From a virus, in the IMG/VR virus record IMGVR_UViG_3300033148_003679, positions 1 to 64,000 of that record: a stretch of 64,000 nucleotides of DNA; one strand, written 5' to 3'. Shown piece after piece: positions 59,427 to 64,000 of this stretch; within the stretch, counting starts at the first letter, position 1, and each line of letters begins with the position of its first letter. The position numbers were made by a program, and so were the translations under genes. Below the pieces are notes generated by a model. It was given only the letters and a program-made list of their open reading frames with translations, was not told where the DNA came from and ran no database searches.

Positions 59427-59873
59427 ATGTTTACAACAATAGAATGCGTTAAATGCGGTGGTGACGTGAAAGTTGAAAGTTGTCAGATAGATGCTCATGG
59501 AGACATTACGGTTTTATTGTCTCCGTGCAAACAGTGTGTCAAAGAAGCAAAGCAAGAGGGGTATGGCAAAGGGTTCTTACATGGATCGTGTCCTCCTCTT
59601 CCCCCTAGGACGCGACAAAGAGAACGCGATAAGGACAGCAAGTCCGAGCCTGTCGCGGCATATTATGGTGTACGTGATAAAGAAGGGAGATGGTGGAATA
59701 GAGATACTTTGCTGGCAAAGAACCCTTACTTACTCGATCATGCTACTGCCGCGCAGGAGATAATTAACCAGCAGACATATGGATTTGTTACCTGTATGAA
59801 GCCCAAGATTATCGCTTTTGACAAGGACAGGCAGGAGATTGTCGGAGCTGATGAAACCGTATGGCGCGGGTGA
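59427..59873 (+). CDS. Zinc-binding protein, paralogue of the 58354 gene
   Basis: 148 aa. N-terminal IECVKCGGDVKVESCQIDAHG and SPCKQC repeat the Cys scheme. Then a Lys/Glu-rich linker and an acidic C-terminus. Codon use becomes more GC-rich here, the start of the right-end block. Confidence 0.58.
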   Translation: MFTTIECVKCGGDVKVESCQIDAHGDITVLLSPCKQCVKEAKQEGYGKGFLHGSCPPLPPRTRQRERDKDSKSEPVAAYYGVRDKEGRWWNRDTLLAKNPYLLDHATAAQEIINQQTYGFVTCMKPKIIAFDKDRQEIVGADETVWRG

Positions 59874-59885
59874 AGGAGAGAACGA

Positions 59886-60098
59886 ATGAGCAAACCGAAA
59901 CCAGAAGAGACGTTGAGCGACGGGACGGTCGTGGTGCTTGAGGGTTACACATGGCGTAGAGCTTTGTACGATGATGGTTATGGTGCGCTACGAATCGACG
60001 AACAGGCTGCGGAATCGGCATGTGATGCAGACGAACAAGTTGTAGAAGTCTGGGTAGCAAAGGCAGAGGCGAATGAAGAGAAGGAGGCAGAGACATGA
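59886..60098 (+). CDS. Small acidic protein
   Basis: 70 aa with GAAGGAGAGAACG. Contains DGTVVVLEGYTWRRALYDDG and a Glu/Ala-rich tail. Not recognised. Confidence 0.52.
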   Translation: MSKPKPEETLSDGTVVVLEGYTWRRALYDDGYGALRIDEQAAESACDADEQVVEVWVAKAEANEEKEAET

Positions 60099-60469
60099 AG
60101 ATTAAAGAGGGATTAGACGCGGATTGGCAACAATACGTTGAAGTTAATAGCGATCTTTATGGATCTGCTACTGTACAGTATGCTCAACGGTGGGCAGAAC
60201 TGATGGAAGAACGAATGAGTGCCGGTGAATCCATCGCAGAGGGAATGGCTAAAGAAACTTCGCATGCGGCAGATACGGATGGGATTACAGTTTTTATGTA
60301 TGGTGCCGCTGTAAGTATCTTGTCCCATTTCTGGGAGTACGGAGAAGAGTTGCGGCAATGGCATAACCTTTCCACTCAAATTGGTGATGAGGGCGAGAAA
60401 GCGAATGAAGATGGAGAGGTTTTGAATCCAGCGTTGTTAAGTTTTGGAAAGGCAAACGCGAGCAAGTAA
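60095..60469 (+). CDS. Hypothetical protein
   Basis: 124 aa overlapping the previous gene by one codon (ATGA). Helical, DADWQQYVEVNSDLYGSATV. Acidic. Ribosome site GAAGGAGGCAGAG. No family recognised. Confidence 0.55.
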   Translation: MKIKEGLDADWQQYVEVNSDLYGSATVQYAQRWAELMEERMSAGESIAEGMAKETSHAADTDGITVFMYGAAVSILSHFWEYGEELRQWHNLSTQIGDEGEKANEDGEVLNPALLSFGKANASK

Positions 60470-60481
60470 GGAGATCGAGAA

Positions 60482-61039
60482 ATGAAGAAGTCGAAAGTTG
60501 TAGTGATAGGTGTTGCAGTTCTGGTTGGAGCGGTGCTTGGATTTGGCTGGGCGTGGCTGCCGGGCGGGTTGGAGTATCGGGCTGCCCAGGCGCAAGCCGA
60601 ACCAGAGTTGCCGGCCAACACGAAACTGACAAGTCAGGCGGTCGATATTGTCGTTCGGGTCGCTGCCGATCTGTCAGCCCGATATGACGTCGATAAAGTC
60701 AACATCTATGTTCAGCCGCTCGGCGGCGACTGGGAACTGATATACACGGAAGAAAACGTGTTGCCAGGCGATGAGGTGCCGTTTACCGTCAATATGGCTG
60801 AAGGTACAGTCTGGTTGGTTGGCGCGACGTTGGTTGACCCCGCAGGCAAAGAAAGTGTGATGAAAGGTACATTGCGTTATCCCGGACAAGACGAGCCTCT
60901 GTACCTAGAATGGGACACGACTCCGCCGCCAGCACCTGATGTACTGTTACTTGGCTCGGCAGACGTGAACGGCGACAAGTTTGTGAACGCTATTGACATC
61001 CAGCTTGTAATCAACGCGGTATTGGGATACGTTGCGTAA
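60482..61039 (+). CDS. Secreted protein with a C-terminal dockerin-like half-domain
   Basis: 185 aa. Residues 1-39 are a signal peptide: a basic start, a hydrophobic core (VVVIGVAVLVGAVLGFGWAW) and a cut after AQAQA. A beta domain follows (residues 45-140). The C-terminal 26 residues, ADVNGDKFVNAIDIQLVINA, carry the dockerin calcium loop DxNxDxxxxxxD and helix; only one of the usual two. Dockerins dock to cohesins in extracellular complexes. Phage dockerins are rare, so this may be a captured host gene. Confidence 0.72.
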   Translation: MKKSKVVVIGVAVLVGAVLGFGWAWLPGGLEYRAAQAQAEPELPANTKLTSQAVDIVVRVAADLSARYDVDKVNIYVQPLGGDWELIYTEENVLPGDEVPFTVNMAEGTVWLVGATLVDPAGKESVMKGTLRYPGQDEPLYLEWDTTPPPAPDVLLLGSADVNGDKFVNAIDIQLVINAVLGYVA

Positions 61040-61073
61040 AAGAATTTAAGAGAAGTGCGCGAAAGGAATAAAA

Positions 61074-61244
61074 ATGAAACCATATCTGTTGGACGATGAA
61101 CCTGTAACATCAAATGAGCTTATTGACGCTGCAAGGCGAATTGATCCCGTCTTCGGTCAAGATGGATTTCTAACAACTTCTGGTGCCGCACGCATACTTA
61201 GAAGTGCTGGCTATGAAGTAGAAGAAAACGAGAGGCACACATGA
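61074..61244 (+). CDS. Small conserved phage-like protein
   Basis: 56 aa behind GAAAGGAATAAAA: MKPYLLDDEPVTSNELIDAA then GQDGFLTTSGAARILRSAGY. A helix-turn-helix-like two-helix protein common in phage genomes (by pattern). Function unknown. Confidence 0.65.
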   Translation: MKPYLLDDEPVTSNELIDAARRIDPVFGQDGFLTTSGAARILRSAGYEVEENERHT

Positions 61245-61246
61245 AC

Positions 61247-61318
61247 GGAATAGACACCGATAAACATAGCGGCGGTTGACATCCAACTCGTAATCAACGC
61301 TGCACTGGGGTACGCGTA
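61247..61318 (+). pseudogene. Dockerin relic 1
   Basis: After the 56-residue gene the DNA resembles the dockerin end: GTTGACATCCAACTCGTAAT then CAACGCT(G), giving AVDIQLVINAALGYA in one frame, but the calcium loop is out of frame (N-G-I-D-T-D) and 7 bases longer. No start or ribosome site. It is a decayed copy of the end of the 60482 gene. Confidence 0.6.
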
Positions 61319-61415
61319 AATAATGATTCTGTTTTACGAACAATGGTGACCGGCTTCGCCAACTGACGTTCACATTAGACTGAACCCGTTGTTCGCGCAT
61401 AAAAAGGAGAGACTC

Positions 61416-61895
61416 ATGATGCGGTATATCATAACGCAAGCGCATCTTGACGCTGCTCGAAACGCACATGCATGCGAGTCCAGGCTGAACCTATACCATG
61501 CTGGCGACAACCTGTTTGACAAACTGACGTACGACGATGCGGTTTGGATTGAAGATAATTTGCCGGGCAATGCAAAATCGATATTGAATGCTTTCGGCGT
61601 ACCGCTTTACGCTATGGCGCGCGACGGCTGCGGCTACGGCCACGGTTACGGCTACGGCGACGGCAATGGCTATGGCTATGGTTACAGCTCCGGCGACGGT
61701 TACGGCTACGGCTATGGCTATGGCTACGGCGACGGCTCCGGCTCCGGCTCCGGCGACGGTTACGGCTACGGCTATGGCGACGGCTACAGCTCCGGTTCCG
61801 GCTTCGGTTCCGGCTTCGGCCACGGCTCCGGCTCCGGCTACGGCTATGGCGACGGCTATGGCGACGGCTACGGCTATAGCTACTGCGACAATTAA
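61416..61895 (+). CDS. Gly/Tyr-repeat protein, copy 1
   Basis: 159 aa from ATG 61416 behind AAAAAGGAGAG. Residues 1-70 form a helical head (RYIITQAHLDAARNAHACES; LFDKLTYDDAVWIEDNL; ending PLYAMARDG). Residues 70-159 are a low-complexity run of GYG, GDG, GSG units, probably disordered or adhesive. Nearly identical head to the 62297 gene. A dockerin relic follows the stop. Confidence 0.65.
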   Translation: MMRYIITQAHLDAARNAHACESRLNLYHAGDNLFDKLTYDDAVWIEDNLPGNAKSILNAFGVPLYAMARDGCGYGHGYGYGDGNGYGYGYSSGDGYGYGYGYGYGDGSGSGSGDGYGYGYGDGYSSGSGFGSGFGHGSGSGYGYGDGYGDGYGYSYCDN

Positions 61896-61935
61896 CATCG
61901 GGTTTGTGATCAACGCGGTGCCGGGATGGGTATAG
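61896..61935 (+). pseudogene. Dockerin relic 2
   Basis: Just after the copy-1 stop, the +1 frame reads TINIGFVINAVPGWV. ATCAACGCGGT is exact to the dockerin end of the 60482 gene. Lies out of frame with the Gly/Tyr tail. Confidence 0.55.
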
Positions 61936-61994
61936 GCGACACGTTGGATGATAATGTTGTTGGACGAAACAAAACGAACATGAGGAGACAAACG

Positions 61995-62291
61995 ATGACT
62001 AACAAAAAGAGACATGTAATTGTGACCACAGACTCTAGCCGACGAGGGGTATTTTTCGGAACGCTCAAATCGGGTGATGTCGGTAGCCCGGTAGAGTTGA
62101 CAGATGCTCGGATGATCGTCTATTGGTCTGCCGCCACACATGGGGTACTTGGCTTGGCGGCGACAGGCCCGGCAGATGGGTCGAGAGTGGGGCCCAGTGT
62201 ACCACAAATCCGGCTCGATGGTGTAACGGCGATCATCGAGTGTACACCAGAAGCTGTTGCACGATTTGCAAGCGGTGAACTCTGGAGTTGA
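61995..62291 (+). CDS. DUF6948-like conserved phage protein
   Basis: 98 aa from ATG 61995 behind GAGGAGACAAACG. VIVTTDSSRRGVFFGTLKSG, then LTDARMIVYWS and LGLAATGPADGSRVG, then IIECTPEAV. This matches a widespread phage protein whose role is unknown to me. Confidence 0.65.
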   Translation: MTNKKRHVIVTTDSSRRGVFFGTLKSGDVGSPVELTDARMIVYWSAATHGVLGLAATGPADGSRVGPSVPQIRLDGVTAIIECTPEAVARFASGELWS

Positions 62292-62296
62292 AAACG

Positions 62297-62662
62297 ATGA
62301 TGCGATACATCATAACGCAGGCGGATATTGACGCTGCCAGAACAGCACGTGCATGTGAAAATAGACTGAACCTATACCATGTTGGCGACGATCTGTTTGA
62401 CAAGCTGACGTATACAGATGCAGTCTGGATCGAAGATAAATTGCCGGACAGTGCAAAAACGATATTGAATGCTTTTAGCGTACCGCTTTACGCTATGGCG
62501 CGCGACGGCTGCGGCGACGGCTTCGGCTACGGCGACGGCTCCGGCTTCGGCTTCGGCTATGGCTACAGCTCCGGTTCCGGCTTCGGCTCCGGCTTCGGCT
62601 ACGGCTACAGCGACGGTTCTGGCGACGGCTTCGGCCACGGCTACGGCAGCGGCGACAATTAA
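62297..62662 (+). CDS. Gly/Tyr-repeat protein, copy 2
   Basis: 121 aa from ATG 62297, behind CTCTGGAG. The head RYIITQADIDAARTARACEN, then LFDKLTYTDAVWIEDKL, is about four-fifths identical to copy 1. The Gly-rich tail is shorter (about 45 residues) and Phe replaces many Tyr. Tandem duplication with tail divergence. A dockerin relic follows its stop. Confidence 0.65.
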   Translation: MMRYIITQADIDAARTARACENRLNLYHVGDDLFDKLTYTDAVWIEDKLPDSAKTILNAFSVPLYAMARDGCGDGFGYGDGSGFGFGYGYSSGSGFGSGFGYGYSDGSGDGFGHGYGSGDN

Positions 62663-62702
62663 CATCGGGTTTGTGATCAACGCGGTGCCGAGATGGGCAT
62701 AG
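62650..62702 (+). pseudogene. Dockerin relic 3
   Basis: GCGACAATTAACATCGGGTT then GTGATCAACGCGGTGCCGAG: near-identical to relic 2 and overlapping the end of copy 2. Reads TINIGFVINAVPRWA in another frame. Confidence 0.55.
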
Positions 62703-62716
62703 CATGAAAGGATGAA

Positions 62717-62971
62717 ATGATGGATTGGGAATATATAAATACTTGGGTACGGGCGATGTCTCAAGAGTTCGGCGGCATTGTGTATGATAAAGAAGACGGA
62801 AACAGACGCCTTGATTGGGGGCAAGCATTATGTCGCCAAGTGTTCGGGATTGATTGGATGAACAATCCTGCATGGCGAGATGCTGACAATTCGCCGACAG
62901 TTCCCCTTGAGGTATGGAAAGCTGCGAAAAAATGGCGTCATGGCGATTGGCCTGAATGGGCAGAGGTATAA
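62717..62971 (+). CDS. Small hypothetical protein
   Basis: 84 aa with GAAAGGATGAAATGATG. Trp-rich: WEYINTWVRAMSQEFGGIVY; PLEVWKAAKKWRHGDWPEWA. Not recognised. Followed by the AACTTTTGCAGCCAGCGG repeat. Confidence 0.55.
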   Translation: MMDWEYINTWVRAMSQEFGGIVYDKEDGNRRLDWGQALCRQVFGIDWMNNPAWRDADNSPTVPLEVWKAAKKWRHGDWPEWAEV

Positions 62972-62981
62972 ACCAATGAAA

Positions 62982-63145
62982 TAACTTTTGCAGCCAGCGG
63001 CGGCGCGATGGCGCGTCGGTAAGGGTATGCGCTCTTGCTATCAGGATTAGTGGTGCGACGACAGCCCATGTAAAGGTCGGAAAAGGCGTATACGTGAAGG
63101 GAAGTACGGTGGGGTAACCGTACCTGCTGGCCGCGCATGAAAGGA
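62982..63145. repeat. Intergenic repeat element, copy 1
   Basis: TAACTTTTGCAGCCAGCGG at 62982-63000 and CCTGCTGGCCGCGCATGAAA at 63123-63142. CAGCCAGC and GCTGGC are complementary, so the element can form a long hairpin or bubble; internal GC-rich. It sits between the 62717 and 63151 genes. Confidence 0.6.
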
Positions 63146-63150
63146 AACGG

Positions 63151-63324
63151 ATGATGATACAGACATTGAACGGAGTTTTAATTCCCGAAACCATAGCTGA
63201 GGCAGAGTTTCTATATGATGGGACAAACGATATTTCCGATCTCGACAATCCCGACAAGACATCTGCCGAGGCCGTAGCAAGACACCTTGCAGAACAAAAG
63301 GCAAAATACGGAATAAGAGACTGA
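63151..63324 (+). CDS. Small hypothetical protein
   Basis: 57 aa, MMIQTLNGVLIPETIAEAEF then an acidic loop and a helix ending KAKYGIRD. Ribosome site GAAAGGAAACG. It lies between two intergenic repeat elements. Confidence 0.55.
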   Translation: MMIQTLNGVLIPETIAEAEFLYDGTNDISDLDNPDKTSAEAVARHLAEQKAKYGIRD

Positions 63325-63328
63325 CCAT

Positions 63329-63407
63329 GCGGCCAGCGGCGATCTGGCATGTAGCACAATTCTAGATCGATGCTTGGCCAGATTCCTGCTGGCCGCGCAT
63401 GAAAGGA
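63329..63407. repeat. Intergenic repeat element, copy 2
   Basis: GCGGCCAGCGG at 63329 and CCTGCTGGCCGCGCATGAAA at 63385-63404, the latter identical to copy 1. ATGCGGCCAGC pairs with GCTGGCCGCGCAT. Followed by a leader like that of the 62717 gene. Confidence 0.6.
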
Positions 63408-63411
63408 TGAG

Positions 63412-63636
63412 ATGATGAGAAGAGATTTGATATTCAAAGTGCATGAGACTTGCCGAGATAAAAAATATCCAGGCGTAGCTGATCTTTTCGCTTTCAACGA
63501 AACTATTGATGCTGGGATTGGCAGTGCTTATACTTCAGTAACAATGGATCTTCTTGAAGATCTTGATACTGAACTTGCCACAAGAGTTATGGCTGGAGAG
63601 ACAATAAGATGTCGATTGGAAATTGTAACTGACTAA
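63412..63636 (+). CDS. Small hypothetical protein
   Basis: 74 aa, with GAAAGGATGAG before it. MMRRDLIFKVHETCRDKKYP, then acidic helix MDLLEDLDTELATRVMAG. Not recognised. Confidence 0.52.
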   Translation: MMRRDLIFKVHETCRDKKYPGVADLFAFNETIDAGIGSAYTSVTMDLLEDLDTELATRVMAGETIRCRLEIVTD

Positions 63637-63652
63637 CTTTTGCAGCCAGTGG
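63634..63652. repeat. Intergenic repeat element, copy 3 (partial)
   Basis: TAACTTTTGCAGCCAGTGG, one base different from copy 1. It overlaps the end of the preceding gene. Confidence 0.55.
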
Positions 63653-63692
63653 CAACGTATAAACTCAACGCGGCAAAAGAGGGGTGTACAGA

Positions 63693-63965
63693 ATGAGAAT
63701 AGCAACACTACCTAATTGCAGTGAATGTGGGCGATTTTGTATCCCACAAGATAGCGGCACAATGTATGGTAGTTATAATGATTATGAGCCGCCCGAAGAT
63801 GTTCTGTTGTGCCCACGTTGTGCCGATAGAAAGATGGCAGAAGCGATAAGGGCCCCCGCAACAATCATAGTCGGGTGTTGGTGGAGGAAACCGGATTATG
63901 TATCTGTAGCAAAAAGTATTTTACGCCACAGAAGGAAACATGGCAATGTTCAAGACCCTAAGTGA
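63693..63965 (+). CDS. Zinc-binding hypothetical protein
   Basis: 90 aa from ATG 63693. Cys pairs NCSECGRFCIPQDSG and LLCPRCADRK suggest a zinc ribbon; the rest is basic (LRHRRKHGNVQDPK). Ribosome site GAGGGGTGTACAG. Confidence 0.56.
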   Translation: MRIATLPNCSECGRFCIPQDSGTMYGSYNDYEPPEDVLLCPRCADRKMAEAIRAPATIIVGCWWRKPDYVSVAKSILRHRRKHGNVQDPK

Positions 63966-63999
63966 TACGAAGTATATTGGTGTTGACCCGGGATTGTAA
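63940..63999 (+). other. 19-codon frame ending at window edge, RuvC-like start?
   Basis: MAMFKTLSDTKYIGVDPGL then a TAA, behind AGAAGGAAAC. IGVDPGL is how RuvC/RNase H-fold resolvases often begin, yet the TAA ends the frame. Either chance, a base error, or a broken gene; the window stops one base later, so it cannot be decided. Confidence 0.25.
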
Positions 64000-64000
64000 C

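Noticed and set aside
61491-62207. Minus-strand Ala/Val-rich frames opposite the Gly/Tyr genes
   Set aside because: They are complements of GGC-rich hexamer repeats, without ribosome sites; the plus-strand genes have good starts and conserved heads.
62982-63652. Integron attC sites
   Set aside because: No GTTRRRY/RYYYAAC core pair and no integrase in the window; only the general gene-repeat-gene layout is similar.

Overview
The window is part of a large tailed-phage genome, probably a siphovirus: it has a tape measure, a tail tube, a tail terminator and a frameshifted tail-chaperone pair, but no contractile sheath. Strong AGGAGGT ribosome sites and TTGACA/extended TGnTATAAT promoters show a bacterial host. 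A lipoprotein signal, a twin-arginine (Tat) signal with a TatA, a dockerin and a B12-dependent ribonucleotide reductase fit an uncultivated, probably Gram-negative-like bacterium; the host is inferred only. No integrase, DNA polymerase, endolysin, tRNA, rRNA or CRISPR array was seen.

Left arm, 1-31.2 kb, minus strand. Read leftward from a promoter near 23.74 kb, the virion operon runs: a DUF5320-like peptide, a membrane-anchored protein with a TerS-like tail, a lipoprotein, TerS, TerL, portal, scaffold, major capsid protein, two structural proteins, head-tail adaptor, then a 9.6-kb insertion of ten surface-sugar genes (glycosyltransferases, sulfotransferase, Gfo/Idh/MocA oxidoreductase, radical SAM enzyme, FkbM methyltransferase, MptE-like/glycosyltransferase fusion), then head closure, gp10-like protein, tail terminator, tail tube, tail chaperones with a GGGAAAC slippery site, and the tape measure, which is cut by the window edge. 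Upstream, a second leftward unit carries a class II ribonucleotide reductase, a DNA methyltransferase and small zinc proteins. Two isolated genes (29.5-31.2 kb), one of them a D12-class adenine methyltransferase, are bordered by direct and inverted repeats.

Switch region, 31.2-32.2 kb. This divergent, gene-free stretch holds about ten copies of a TGTCAAGAGAA-type motif and is a candidate origin or control region.

Right arm, 32.2-64 kb, plus strand. Many small early genes, several of them zinc-knuckle proteins, lie in short operons behind near-identical promoters. They include a histone-fold-like protein. Seven arrays of a strictly 5-nt-periodic GGTNN repeat (41.5-44.1 kb) surround two genes. 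A replication and recombination module follows: PD-(D/E)XK nuclease, Sak4-like ATPase, DUF669-like ssDNA-binding protein, ERCC4-type nuclease and DinG/XPD helicase. A TatA gene and a Tat-signal protein sit inside this module between exact 23-bp direct repeats. Several leaders have long closing stems that suggest structured regulatory RNA. From about 59.4 kb the DNA is more GC-rich and looks like a cassette array: small genes separated by recurring repeat elements, including three out-of-frame relics of a dockerin-coding tail and paired Gly/Tyr-repeat paralogues.

The best candidates for something undescribed are the TatA/Tat-substrate cassette, the GGTNN arrays, the sugar-modification cassette inside the virion operon, the structured leaders, and the dockerin-relic cassette array.
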